A stretch of 46,499 nucleotides of DNA, taken from the NCBI RefSeq assembly GCF_027925155.1, contig NZ_BSDY01000022.1, forward strand, positions 1 through 46,499, given 5' to 3'. Shown here piece by piece: positions 8,328 to 16,871 of this stretch. Made by a program: the position numbers and the translations under genes. The stretch comes from Propionigenium maris DSM 9537. Its GTDB lineage: Bacteria > Fusobacteriota > Fusobacteriia > Fusobacteriales > Fusobacteriaceae. The notes under the pieces are model-generated. The model worked only from the letters and a program-made list of their open reading frames with translations. It did not search any database and was not told the DNA's origin. The stretch's first letter is position 1, and each line of letters opens with the position of its first letter.

Positions 8328-9065
8328 CTAGTAAAAATAAAGGAGAGTAATCATACCTCCAAGAGCTATATAAGGTCCGAAGGGGATTTCATCACCTTTT
8401 CCCTTCTTTTTTAAGGCCATCATAAGCAACCCCATAGCAGCCCCTATCACAAAGGAGACCGTTATAAATATGTGGACTATAAAGAGGTTGATATACCCCA
8501 TCAAAGTTCCCAGAGCCACAGCCAGCTTTACATCTCCAAACCCCATAACTTCCCTCTTACATATGTCCGCTCCGTAACCATAGATGAGCAGAAAGGGAAG
8601 TCCATAGACTGCTCCGCCGATTATAGACCTCTCAATTCCTATGCCGTTAAAGAAGGAAAAAATCCCCCCTATAATCATAATCCCCAGACTTACCCTGTTG
8701 GGAATGTAGTAGTGGTCCACATCCACCATGCTTCCAAAGATAAGCAGAGTTACCACAATTATGGATACTGGTGTCCAGAGATTAAACCCAAACTTCATAT
8801 AGCACACCATCCACGCTACCCCTGTTAACCCCTCTACTAAAGGATACCTAAGGGATATCCTCTCCCTGCACGAACTGCACCTCCCCCTCAGTAGCACTAC
8901 ATAGGAAAGTATCGGTATATTCTCATACCACCTTATCCTATGGTTACACTTGGGGCAATGAGATGGGGGAAAGGCAACGCTTTCCTTCCTTGGGATCCTG
9001 TAGATGCATACATTGAGAAAGCTCCCAATGAGGCACCCGAATATAAATACAAATATCTCTATCAT
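8328..9065 (-). CDS. pilD: Type IV prepilin peptidase / N-methyltransferase
   Basis: This inner-membrane aspartic protease cleaves the short leader of prepilins after Gly and methylates the new N-terminal residue. The 245-residue protein is the usual length, with about eight membrane segments. The methyltransferase domain carries the zinc motif CPKC...CSSC (about residues 38-66). Both catalytic aspartates are present: in VDVDHYYIPN and in the GFGDVKLA (GxGD) motif. It probably processes all five pilin-like proteins encoded in the window. It is transcribed alone on the minus strand, between a repeat-rich gene-free region and the pilM operon. Confidence 0.97.
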   Translation of the reverse strand: MIEIFVFIFGCLIGSFLNVCIYRIPRKESVAFPPSHCPKCNHRIRWYENIPILSYVVLLRGRCSSCRERISLRYPLVEGLTGVAWMVCYMKFGFNLWTPVSIIVVTLLIFGSMVDVDHYYIPNRVSLGIMIIGGIFSFFNGIGIERSIIGGAVYGLPFLLIYGYGADICKREVMGFGDVKLAVALGTLMGYINLFIVHIFITVSFVIGAAMGLLMMALKKKGKGDEIPFGPYIALGGMITLLYFY

Positions 9066-9123
9066 TTTTAAATTCTCCTAGTTTTTATTTTCTTAATTAT
9101 CTTTTACCATTATACCACATAAA

Positions 9124-9210
9124 AAAGAAGGTCTTTTAGATTCTTTATCCTTATAAATACTTCCACAGACTCCATCCTTCATAATCCTTGTAAATCTGTG
9201 GCAGATGTTT
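9124..9210. repeat. Dispersed direct repeat, copy A
   Basis: This segment matches 9773-9859 with scattered substitutions and one single-base indel. Shared landmarks are an AGAAGG start, CTTTATCC / TTTTATCC, AAATACTT.CACAGACT, CATAATC and a GTGGCAGATGTTT end. The CTGTG / GTGG phrases recall short non-coding repeats seen in many bacterial genomes. No function is evident. Confidence 0.8.
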
Positions 9211-9379
9211 CATGTGAAGCTTCCTTTCCTCAGAGTTAGTGAATATTAGTGTGATATAGTCTCTCTCTCTTTGCCATCTATAAAAACAGTATTTTAATCA
9301 CTAAAACACCTAAAAAATGGACTAGCTCAACATGAATCAACTACCCTATAACCGATGTTTTTAGGGCAAAAAACAGCCT

Positions 9380-9425
9380 TAAAAGGACTATATAATGCCT
9401 TTAAGAGCATTATACAGTCCTTTTA
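9380..9425. repeat. Long hairpin (19-bp stem, one mismatch)
   Basis: The left arm 9380-9398 and right arm 9407-9425 pair around an eight-base loop with one A-C mismatch. The arms end in A4/T4, so it could act as a weak bidirectional terminator, for example for transcripts from the pilin side, but no gene ends close to it. Confidence 0.7.
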
Positions 9426-9575
9426 CTAAAGAGATCAAAAATTCTATTTTTAAATTCAAGATAGCAATGGACAAAAGGAGGTTCTCAGAGCCCTCCTAAG
9501 AAAATAGAGGATAAGTTATAAGAGAAGTCTTCCTGGAAGGCCTCAGGATGGAAATTGGGAGGCATAATACATTCC

Positions 9576-9605
9576 TTTCGTTCTTTGCTCGCCCAAAGAA
9601 CGAAA
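9576..9605. repeat. Palindromic hairpin element
   Basis: A perfect 12-bp inverted repeat (9576-9587 with 9594-9605) encloses the loop CTCGCC. The TTCTTTG-CTCGCC-CAAAGAA arrangement is like palindromic repeats scattered in intergenic DNA of other bacteria (recalled, not searched). Confidence 0.75.
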
Positions 9606-9772
9606 CAAGAAAGGATACCTCTTTTTAAATTGTTCCTTTGTACAATTATTCATAATCCATCTTTTTAAAGCTACACCTTGTAACTCTGTTAGAGAAGAAT
9701 TATGTGAAACGCTACAAGAAACTTATACTGTTTGACGATTGGGTTAGCTCTTTCTGTTAAAGTCAGATCATA

Positions 9773-9859
9773 CAAAAGAAGGCTTTTAGGTTTTTTATCC
9801 GTGTAAATACTTTCACAGACTCTATCCCTCATAATCTGTGTCAATTCGTGGCAGATGTT
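9773..9859. repeat. Dispersed direct repeat, copy B
   Basis: Second copy of the repeat described at 9124-9210, in the same orientation, about 650 bases away. The spurious 61-codon minus-strand frame in this interval is largely made of the repeat. Confidence 0.8.
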
Positions 9860-10084
9860 TTTAGGTTTAAGCATTCCTCTGAAAATTTCAACTTAATTTT
9901 TCTTTCAGCTACGGCAATCACTCTTTTTATTCTTGACTGTCAATTGTACATTGTCAATTTTCAACTGGATCCAAAAGGGGTTCAGTGTTCTATCCATTTT
10001 CTTACCTATAGTATTGCATGCCTTGATTCACTCTAAATAAATCATTCACCTCCTCCTATACTATATTCCACAAATACATCCCAT

Positions 10085-10113
10085 AAAAAAATGGCGGGAA
10101 ACCGCCATTTTTA
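10085..10113 (-). terminator. Intrinsic terminator after major pilin gene
   Basis: An 11-bp stem (10087-10097 with 10102-10112) with GGCGG/CCGCC core and four-base loop is followed by T residues on the minus strand, just after the pilin stop codon. Confidence 0.85.
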
Positions 10114-10120
10114 CTTTATC

Positions 10121-10678
10121 CTAATAAGATGTCCAAGGTAAACCTTTAGTATCATAAGCCCCTTGAGCCGATGTATAAGAAGTAGGATCTGAAAACTCAA
10201 TATCTACTCCGTCTCCAGCCACGACTTCAAACTCAGCTATCCCACCGAAAGTAAGTGTATTTGAAGAGGCTACTCCTGGATTTGCTCTGTGACCACCTAT
10301 TTGCACAACGGTTGTTGTTGATGCTGTGTCTACTGTTGGAGGATTGGTTGAATAATCTATAGCTGGTGCTACAAAAGAATTTCCACTAGTATCTGTAAAC
10401 ATCTTTTTTGATGCGTCATTCAAACCGTCTATTGCTAAGCTCAAAGCTTGGGCTTGTGTATTGGCAGTATCTGTTCCATTGTCAAATAAACTTCTTCCAT
10501 AGTCTGCAAAATATACTTCTGCTGAAGTTCTTAATGCTCCCAGAGCCCCAATCGCCTTAGCATCTCTTCCTTTAGCTATCTGGTCTCTCAGTCTCGGTGC
10601 CAGAGTTACTGCCAGAATTGCAATAAGCGCTATAACAACTACCAGTTCGATAAGCGTAAATCCGTTCTTTTTCTTCAT
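10121..10678 (-). CDS. pilA: Major type IV pilin / pseudopilin (PilA/GspG-like)
   Basis: The 185-residue precursor starts MKKKNG-FTLIELVVVIALIAIL, a textbook class III leader: cleavage after Gly6, Phe1 and Glu5 of the mature protein, then the hydrophobic assembly helix. The globular part is rich in Ser/Thr/Gly/Ala and has no cysteine, so it lacks the disulphide D-loop of proteobacterial pilins; the C-terminus (SYTSAQGAYDTKGLPWTSY) contains the DxKGxPW type ending seen in GspG-like and Gram-positive pilins. Own Shine-Dalgarno (AGGAGG, 7 bases upstream) and terminator make it a single-gene unit, as expected for an abundant subunit. Whether it is the major pilin is inferred from this isolation and its canonical helix. 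Confidence 0.9.
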   Translation of the reverse strand: MKKKNGFTLIELVVVIALIAILAVTLAPRLRDQIAKGRDAKAIGALGALRTSAEVYFADYGRSLFDNGTDTANTQAQALSLAIDGLNDASKKMFTDTSGNSFVAPAIDYSTNPPTVDTASTTTVVQIGGHRANPGVASSNTLTFGGIAEFEVVAGDGVDIEFSDPTSYTSAQGAYDTKGLPWTSY

Positions 10679-10849
10679 AATTCGCCCTCCTAATTTTTTA
10701 TTCTTTCATAAACCCTCTCGACCTCTGTCTATACATACATATATCTCCATATTTACTTTTTCCTCCTCTTTTTTTTTTTTTTCTTAACTTCCCCTTAAAG
10801 CTCCCCTTCCCTTCTTCACCTCTTATCCCATTTAATTTAAGAGGATATA

Positions 10850-10879
10850 AAAATACCCTGTTTCATATAAACAGGGTAT
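10850..10879 (-). terminator. Intrinsic terminator of the ABC transporter operon
   Basis: A perfect 11-bp stem (10853-10863 with 10869-10879), five-base loop, then TTTTTAT on the minus strand, just after the stop codon of the last gene at 10890. Confidence 0.9.
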
Positions 10880-10889
10880 CACTTTAAAT

Positions 10890-11588
10890 TTATTTAACCT
10901 TCAAACTTGAGATTAGGTAGTTATACTTCTCTATCTTTTCCTCCGCTCTTACTCTATACCTCTCATCTTTAGAATCCAGAAGCATGGCCCAATAATAAAG
11001 GGACCTCTTGAGAAACTCCATATTTTCTGTATTCTCGTAAGCCTGCTCATAGGTGAAGGCCAGGGTGTTTATAAGAAGGTCATCCCTTGTCTCAGCCACT
11101 ATCTCCTCGAATATTTTCATTATCTCTAGTATATTGCCCCTGGAGGAAGCCAGGGCTCCCGCCATATACTTCTTCAGTACCTCGCTCTCCGGGTTATACT
11201 CCAGTCCCCTCCTGAAGATATCAAAGGCCAGGTCAAACCTCCTGTAGGTCCTTATAAAGGCTAGGATGCTTCCCGAGAACTGGTAGTTCCCCTCAAAGTA
11301 GGGATCCAGGTAGGATATCTTTTCCGAACCTTCGGCTATAGCCCTTGTAGCCATATCCACATCATCTATCCCCAGGTTTTCTCCAACCACTACCACCTGC
11401 TTTACCCAGAGCAGCCCCGCACCGGCTCTCTTGGCCCCCATGAGCCTGGCGGTCACCGTCCCCTGCACAAGCCCCTCCCGGCCAGCATACCCTCTCTCTG
11501 CAAGCTCCCTGTCAGCCTCTGCAAGCCTGCTATTTAATCCTGTCAAGATCATTATTCCCAGCAGGAAAAAGATTATACTTCTCTTCAT
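10890..11588 (-). CDS. Exported helical-repeat (TPR-like) protein of unknown function
   Basis: The start was put at ATG 11588 (AGGGG 8 bases upstream) rather than the GTG at 11597; the product is 232 residues. It has an N-terminal signal anchor (about 1-19) and otherwise amphipathic helices, including a TPR-like stretch (YRRFDLAFDIFRRGLEYNPES) with the Asn-Pro-Glu turn typical of tetratricopeptide repeats. It follows the ABC permease by 12 bases and shares its operon, so it may be a periplasmic or membrane-tethered partner of that transporter, or an assembly factor for the surrounding pilus genes. I do not recognise a specific family; the role is unknown. Confidence 0.75.
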   Translation of the reverse strand: MKRSIIFFLLGIMILTGLNSRLAEADRELAERGYAGREGLVQGTVTARLMGAKRAGAGLLWVKQVVVVGENLGIDDVDMATRAIAEGSEKISYLDPYFEGNYQFSGSILAFIRTYRRFDLAFDIFRRGLEYNPESEVLKKYMAGALASSRGNILEIMKIFEEIVAETRDDLLINTLAFTYEQAYENTENMEFLKRSLYYWAMLLDSKDERYRVRAEEKIEKYNYLISSLKVK

Positions 11589-11599
11589 ATGCACCACCC

Positions 11600-12343
11600 C
11601 TACAGTCTCTTTCTTGCAAAGAAGAAGCTGGAGATGGATGTCACCACTGCCAGGTAGGCAAGCACATAGAGGGTAGTCGACAGGTAGTCTATCTCTCCCC
11701 CCCTCAGGTAATCCCTGTAGTTGAGCAGGTGAAACTTGGGAAGGATAGTGTAGAGTCCTTCTATGATGTATCCATAGACCGTTCCCGACACCTTCTCCCC
11801 TATGGTCTTTAACTCAAGGAGGGAGTGACCTGCAAAGTATGTGGATATTGTAAATATTATAGAGGTGACAAAGGATTCAGATACAACCGAAAACATAACC
11901 CCTACCCCTGCAAGGATAGACAGTTTGAGGAAGATATAGATCACCGAAACCAGGTAGGCAAGGTCTCCTCCTCCCATAACCAGGATTAGTAGTAGACCCA
12001 TAGCTGCCACATTAAATGCCACCGTGTAGATCATCCCCAGAACACTTCCTGCAATGTATCCCTCCTTGCTTACAGCTTTGGTAAGAACCAGGTAGATAGA
12101 CTTCTCCTTCTGGGCTTTGAGAACCTGGGTTGCCGATATATATACAGTCACCAGCATCACAAATATCTCTATGAGGAATAGTCCCGTATCCCTTATTACC
12201 CTCTCGCCCTCGTAGAGGGCTATCTCGTTTAACAGCTGGGTAGCCAGAAGCACTATACCTCCAAAAAAGAGAACCCCGTTAAATATCTTGTTGGATATAT
12301 TTTCCTTGAGGGTGTACTTGGCAACTGTCAGAATCTTATTCAT
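11600..12343 (-). CDS. ABC-2 type transporter permease
   Basis: A 247-residue integral membrane protein with about six hydrophobic helices, arranged as in ABC-2 permeases of the NatB/CcmB-like group: an early helix (about 24-42), the KAQKEKSIYLVLTKAVSKEGY cytoplasmic coupling region in the middle, and later helix pairs. It overlaps the ATPase gene by 8 bases, so the two are translationally coupled. The C-terminus ends in basic residues (FFARKRL) consistent with a cytoplasmic end. Substrate is unknown. It sits between pilin and pilC genes. Confidence 0.85.
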   Translation of the reverse strand: MNKILTVAKYTLKENISNKIFNGVLFFGGIVLLATQLLNEIALYEGERVIRDTGLFLIEIFVMLVTVYISATQVLKAQKEKSIYLVLTKAVSKEGYIAGSVLGMIYTVAFNVAAMGLLLILVMGGGDLAYLVSVIYIFLKLSILAGVGVMFSVVSESFVTSIIFTISTYFAGHSLLELKTIGEKVSGTVYGYIIEGLYTILPKFHLLNYRDYLRGGEIDYLSTTLYVLAYLAVVTSISSFFFARKRL

Positions 12344-13250
12344 TTTCAGTACCCCCTATGCTCCCTATAAAGTATTCCTTTAGGGAAAACTCCTCCCTTT
12401 CCAGGTGAAGGATCCTGTCCCCCTTCTTTATGAGCTCCTCTAACTTATCATTCAAGCCCTCTCTCTTTACAATCTCGGTTCTACACCTTCCGTCACCTTC
12501 ACACACCTCTATATCCATCTTGTAGGTATGTTCCCTTCTCATATCCTCCATGCATATCACCTCCACAAGCTTCCCCTCGTGGATTATAGCTATCCTGTCT
12601 CCTATATCTGCTACATCTGCCAGGATATGGGTATTGAAAAATACCGTTGTCCCCCTGTCCCTCATACCCTTTATGAGATCTACCACTCCCTGTCTTGCTA
12701 AGGGATCCAGCCCCGACATGGGCTCATCCAGGAATAAAATTTCCGGATCATTTATCACTGCCTGGGCAAGCCCCACCTTCTGAAGCATTCCCTTGGAAAA
12801 TCCCTCAAGTCTGTCATTGATCCTTCCGTATATACCCAGCTCTGTGAGCACCTCCTCGGTCCTGATCTTTGCTTTCTCCTTGGGCATATTGTAGAGCTCG
12901 CAGTAGTACATCATAAGGTCCTTCAGCCTCATGGATTTAGGGTAGTAAGATATCTCCGGAAGGTAGCCTATCCTTTCAAAATCGGTACTCTTAAGTTTTT
13001 CCTTCCCAAAAACACTCACCCTACCTTCATCAGGATCTATGAGCCCCAGTATACACTTCATGGTGCTGGTCTTCCCCGCTCCATTTAGCCCTATTATTGA
13101 AAATACCTCTCCCTTCTTCACCTCAAAGGAGATATCCTCTATTCCCCTTTTATACCTTCCTCCCTTTATACCCTTCCATATATCCTTTTCTTTATATCGT
13201 ACTGTAAGGTTATCTACCTTTATCACACTTGTTCCCTTCTCCATCTCCAA
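12336..13250 (-). CDS. ABC transporter ATP-binding protein
   Basis: This ATPase powers the adjacent ABC-2 permease. Walker A is GLNGAGKT (about 53-60); the signature is the variant FSKGMLQKV in place of LSGGQ, as often seen in ABC-2 exporters; Walker B is EILFLDEP followed by MSGLDP; the switch His is in FFNTHIL. A C-terminal extension of about 70 residues carries three Cys/charged segments, without recognised motif. The frame opens with TTG at 13250, but the ATG at 13244 is also possible (AGGA 10 bases upstream). A consensus promoter lies upstream. Length 304 residues is usual. Confidence 0.93.
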   Translation of the reverse strand: MEMEKGTSVIKVDNLTVRYKEKDIWKGIKGGRYKRGIEDISFEVKKGEVFSIIGLNGAGKTSTMKCILGLIDPDEGRVSVFGKEKLKSTDFERIGYLPEISYYPKSMRLKDLMMYYCELYNMPKEKAKIRTEEVLTELGIYGRINDRLEGFSKGMLQKVGLAQAVINDPEILFLDEPMSGLDPLARQGVVDLIKGMRDRGTTVFFNTHILADVADIGDRIAIIHEGKLVEVICMEDMRREHTYKMDIEVCEGDGRCRTEIVKREGLNDKLEELIKKGDRILHLEREEFSLKEYFIGSIGGTENE

Positions 13251-13284
13251 ACATTCCTTTCTTCAGTTTTATCCGTCTTTAAAG

Positions 13285-13313
13285 ATTATATTTTGACTTC
13301 CTGAGATTTTCAA
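13285..13313 (-). promoter_or_regulatory. Sigma-70 promoter of the ABC transporter operon
   Basis: Minus strand TTGAAA (13308-13313), 17-base spacer, then a perfect TATAAT (13285-13290). It lies about 35 bases upstream of the ATPase start and drives the three-gene operon. Confidence 0.85.
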
Positions 13314-13826
13314 GCCTTTTATCTTATCCAACACAAAAAGCTGCTATATAAATATAACAGCCTTAATTAATAAGCACATTGCTTACCTTCTTTGTGTTAT
13401 GGATATCCTCCACCTAAAAATCTTTTCACTCCTCTCTAAGTTATCCTTCTTTTACAAGATATCCCTAAAACCTTTTATTTTATCTACATCTCTTAAAGCG
13501 AATTTTATAAACCCTTCCAGTAAACAGTATCGTAAACTCCTTAGAAATAAGTCGACTGTAGGTGTTTGTCAAACACCACAGTGAGAATTTACTTCGTTTC
13601 GTTGAGCTAACCTGAATCCATTCGAAGCCTGTAAGAAGAAACGAAAACTTTGTTGTCTCCTAAAAAGACAATTGCCGGAAGTCTTGATTTTTCAGATACA
13701 TTTGTATGCCCTGAATAAAGGGAAGAAATGCCCTTGGGGTACAAGACAAAGGTATCTGAATTTTCTTGAACTTTTGGTTACTTTTCTTTAATTCACTTCT
13801 TTTGCTGATAAGAAAAAACAGAATAT
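13314..13826. other. Gene-free region between pilC and the ABC operon
   Basis: About 500 bases with no credible gene. It includes a perfect 7-bp palindrome with a three-base spacer (13561-13577) and a structured repeat (13663-13757) shared with the gene-free region near 23.35 kb. No clear terminator for pilC was found here. Confidence 0.65.
13663..13757. repeat. Structured dispersed repeat, long copy
   Basis: Positions 13663-13707 match 23350-23394 with only three differences in 45 bases; a second block (13743-13757, CAAGACAAAGGTATC) matches 23395-23409. The two blocks are separated here by about 35 extra bases absent from the other copy. TTCAGATAC and GTATCTGAA form the arms of an inverted repeat across the element. 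Confidence 0.8.
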
Positions 13827-15038
13827 CTATGCTATAGCATCTGCCAGACCAAATATCGGTAGATACATCGCCACAACCAGCGTTCCTACTACAACTCCTA
13901 GTATAAGGATTACCACAGGTTCAAACATGGCCAGCATATCCCTTATAGCCTGCTCCAGCTCTCTCTCGTTGAAGTCTGCCACCTTATTCAGCATCTCCAC
14001 CAGGTTTCCACTTTCCTCTCCTACATCTATCATATTTACCACCATTGCTGGGAATACTCCACTTTTCTCCAAAGGCTTGGAGATGGTCTCTCCTGCCTCT
14101 ACCTCCCTCTTCACTCCAAGGATGGCATCTCCCACAACCACATTGCCCACAGCATCTGCCACAATCTCAAAGGACTTCAGTATGGGCACACCGCTTTCCA
14201 GAAGTGTAGCCATTACCCTTGTAAATCTTGCATTTATAGCCTTCTTGATTACATTTCCAAAGAGGGGAAGCCTCATCTGTAGCTTATTGTATATCCTCTT
14301 CCCCTTCTCAGTTTTTATAACCTTCTTTATGGCAAAAACAAGAACCACTATTCCCACGATTACCCAATACCAGTTTTTATTGGACCATAAACTAAAGGCC
14401 ATTACTGCTGCTGTAAGAGGAGGGATCTCCGCTCCCGTATCCTCAAATATGGATACAAAGGTAGGAAGCACAAAAGCCACCAGCAAAAATATTACTCCCA
14501 TGGTAAGGCTAAGTACTACTGTAGGATAGATGAGAGCTCCCTTTACCTTTCCCTTTATCTCCTCAGATTTTTCAAGAGATTTAGCTATCCTGTTCATAAC
14601 CACGTCCAGGTTACCCGATTCCTCCCCCGACTTCACCATACTTATATAGAGGTTGTCAAAGTACTTAGGGTGCTTCGACAATGCATAGGAGAAGGGGTAT
14701 CCCGCTGTGATATCATCCTTTATAGCTCTTAAAGCTTTCTTTACTCCCGGCTTCTTATCCTGGGTTGAAAGGATAGTCACAGACCTCAGCAAACTAACTC
14801 CACCATCTAGCATAGCTGCCAGCTCCCTTGTAAGGATTGCAATATCCTTTGGTCTTACTATCTTAAACCTGTCCTTTTTTCCCTTCTTCTCATCCAGCTC
14901 CTTGGACTTTATGAGTAGCAGTTTTTCCCTCTTCAATATAGCCTTCAGTTCATTCTCTCCTCCGGCATCCCTTACTCCCTTTAACCTCTTTCCTTTTATA
15001 TCCTTTGCCACATACTTAAAGGTTGCCACCCTGCTCAC
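13827..15038 (-). CDS. pilC: Type IV pilus inner-membrane platform protein (PilC/GspF)
   Basis: PilC is the inner-membrane platform on which pilins are assembled and which the PilB/PilT motors turn. The 403-residue protein has the normal length and the duplicated GspF domain: first copy about 68-190 (LTRELAAMLDGGVSLLRSV), second about 270-395 (FTRVMATLLESGVPILKSF), each with GEESGNL motifs (ES-GNL in both) and hydrophobic helices near 165-195, 215-240 and 370-395. It follows pilB by 3 bases, so the two are co-expressed. There is no visible terminator behind it. Confidence 0.96.
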   Translation of the reverse strand: MSRVATFKYVAKDIKGKRLKGVRDAGGENELKAILKREKLLLIKSKELDEKKGKKDRFKIVRPKDIAILTRELAAMLDGGVSLLRSVTILSTQDKKPGVKKALRAIKDDITAGYPFSYALSKHPKYFDNLYISMVKSGEESGNLDVVMNRIAKSLEKSEEIKGKVKGALIYPTVVLSLTMGVIFLLVAFVLPTFVSIFEDTGAEIPPLTAAVMAFSLWSNKNWYWVIVGIVVLVFAIKKVIKTEKGKRIYNKLQMRLPLFGNVIKKAINARFTRVMATLLESGVPILKSFEIVADAVGNVVVGDAILGVKREVEAGETISKPLEKSGVFPAMVVNMIDVGEESGNLVEMLNKVADFNERELEQAIRDMLAMFEPVVILILGVVVGTLVVAMYLPIFGLADAIA

Positions 15039-15041
15039 CTC

Positions 15042-16766
15042 CTATATCAGCGTTACTCTTAGCACCTCTTCAAGGCTTGTTTCTCCCAGGACAGCCTTCT
15101 CCATACCAGATTCCCTCAGGGTCTTCATCCCCTGCTCCTTGGCTTTTTTGGCTATCTCCAAGGTTGTCGCCCTCTTGGATATCAGTTCCTTTATCTCTTC
15201 GCTTATCACCATCATCTCATAGATTGCAGCTCTTCCCTTATACCCCGTACCATTACAGTGTTCACAGCCTCTTCCCATATAAAACTTAGTCTCTCTGTGC
15301 TCCTCCCTGTCTATTCCCAGTGCCTTCAAGAGCTTCTCCGACCTCTCATCCTTTCCCTTGCAATGAGGACATACCCTTCTTACTAGTCTCTGGGCTTGTA
15401 CCATAAGAAGGGAGGCCGAGATCATAAATGGCTCTACTCCCATATTTATAAGCCTGTGAATTGAACTTGGAGCATCGTTGGTGTGGAGTGTGGAAAATAC
15501 CAAGTGACCTGTCAGAGCAGCCTTTATAGCTATCTCAGAAGTCTCGCCGTCTCTTATCTCCCCCACCATTATTATATCCGGATCCTGCCTCAGAAAACTT
15601 CTTAAAGCCGAGGCAAAGGTCAGTCCTATCTCACTCTTACAATGTACCTGATTTATTCCACCCAGTTCATATTCCACAGGATCTTCAGCTGTGGATATAT
15701 TAACTTCCGGTGTATTCAATACATTGAGAACAGAGTAAAGGGTTGTGGATTTACCACTTCCAGTAGGTCCCGTTACAAGAATTATCCCATAGGGACTTCT
15801 TATACATTTATTTAGTTTTTCCAGTGCTCCCTCATCAAATCCCAGCGTGGTGAGGTTTAAGTTTACGCTGCTTCTGTCGAGAATCCTCAGTACCGCCTTC
15901 TCCCCGTATACTGTAGGCATCGTGGATACACGGAAATCTACATATCTTCCTGCCAGCTTTATCCTAAACCTTCCGTCCTGGGGAAGCCTTCTTTCTGCTA
16001 TATCCAGGCTGGCCATTATCTTTATCCTGGAAAGAAGGCCGTTTATAAGGATCTTCGGCATCTTCTTTACTTCAATTAATATCCCGTCCACCCTGTATCT
16101 TATCCTAATATCCTTCTCATAGGGCTCCACATGAATATCACTTGCCTTCATCTTGATGGCCTTAGCTATCATGGCATTTACTCCCCTGACAATTAGGGCA
16201 TTCTCACTGCCAAAACTTCTCTCTATATCCTCTACCGCTGCTGCAGACTGAAACTCTATCTCATCTTCTCCAGACTTATTGAGTTCATCTAAGATAGACT
16301 CCACCTGTTTAGTTGAGTTCTTGGACCTCAGCTCAGATATCTCCTCTATACTCTTGAGTATAATGTCCTTAGTACAGAAATGGGGTCTTATGGAGTATCC
16401 TGTCTTCATCTGAACTTCATCCACCAGATAGAGGCTGTTAGGCTCAGCCATAACAACGTTCAGCTTGTTTCCAGACTTACTGTAGGGTAGAATCACATTT
16501 TTCTTCATAAAGGCCTCTGGCAGGGTCTCAAAGGCATCCATCTTGATCTCCTTGAGAGTCAGGATCTTCCCCTTCACCCCTATATGCTCCGCCACAACAT
16601 TTATTCCATCCTCTGGAGTTATATACCCCTCCTTCACCAGAAGCTCCACTATCTTATCTCCACTCTTCTTCTGCTTCTCTATTATTAATTCCAGGGTTCC
16701 CTCATCTATAAGCCCCTTCTCTATGAGCTTTTGTCCTATAAGCCCCTGTCTCCGCATCACTACCAT
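15042..16766 (-). CDS. pilB: Type IV pilus extension ATPase (PilB/GspE)
   Basis: PilB is the cytoplasmic hexameric motor that drives pilin polymerisation. The start was set at ATG 16766, which has GGAGGGG six bases upstream; the longer TTG frame would begin on that ribosome binding site. The product is 574 residues. It carries an N-terminal MshEN/GspE-N domain (about 5-150), Walker A GPTGSGKST, Walker B region QDPDIIMVGEIRD, the His box LHTNDA, and the zinc-binding tetracysteine CPHC...CEHC near the C-terminus, which is diagnostic for the GspE/PilB branch as opposed to PilT. pilC follows after 3 bases. Confidence 0.97.
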   Translation of the reverse strand: MVVMRRQGLIGQKLIEKGLIDEGTLELIIEKQKKSGDKIVELLVKEGYITPEDGINVVAEHIGVKGKILTLKEIKMDAFETLPEAFMKKNVILPYSKSGNKLNVVMAEPNSLYLVDEVQMKTGYSIRPHFCTKDIILKSIEEISELRSKNSTKQVESILDELNKSGEDEIEFQSAAAVEDIERSFGSENALIVRGVNAMIAKAIKMKASDIHVEPYEKDIRIRYRVDGILIEVKKMPKILINGLLSRIKIMASLDIAERRLPQDGRFRIKLAGRYVDFRVSTMPTVYGEKAVLRILDRSSVNLNLTTLGFDEGALEKLNKCIRSPYGIILVTGPTGSGKSTTLYSVLNVLNTPEVNISTAEDPVEYELGGINQVHCKSEIGLTFASALRSFLRQDPDIIMVGEIRDGETSEIAIKAALTGHLVFSTLHTNDAPSSIHRLINMGVEPFMISASLLMVQAQRLVRRVCPHCKGKDERSEKLLKALGIDREEHRETKFYMGRGCEHCNGTGYKGRAAIYEMMVISEEIKELISKRATTLEIAKKAKEQGMKTLRESGMEKAVLGETSLEEVLRVTLI

Positions 16767-16871
16767 GTGCAACCCCTCCAAACTTTAGCTTTCTTTACAA
16801 CTCTCCACTATAATGCTTCTAAAGAATGAAGATTTTCCTTTTTTAACAACAAGCTTCTTCACTCCTCACAC

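Larger units (their letters stand above)
9066..10084. other. Gene-free region with repeats and hairpins between pilD and the major pilin gene
   Basis: About one kilobase without a credible gene. It contains two copies of an approximately 87-base direct repeat (9124-9210 and 9773-9859), a 19-bp hairpin (9380-9425) and a 12-bp hairpin (9576-9605). Two short open frames of about 60 codons (9689-9874 minus, 9848-10036 plus) run through the repeat and look spurious. No transposase remnant was recognised. Confidence 0.7.

Noticed and set aside
9689..10036. Two short open reading frames (minus 9689-9874 and plus 9848-10036) in the pilD-pilA gap
   Set aside because: They run through the dispersed repeat, have no good ribosome binding site and no protein-like features; the match between repeat copies is not in frame-conserving form.
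9066..10120. CRISPR array or insertion sequence in the repeat-rich gap
   Set aside because: Only two repeat copies about 650 bases apart with no regular spacers, no cas genes, no transposase or terminal inverted repeats with target duplications.
13399..13584. Plus-strand 61-codon frame in the ABC-pilC gap
   Set aside because: No ribosome binding site, low-complexity residue make-up, ends in the palindrome; looks like chance.
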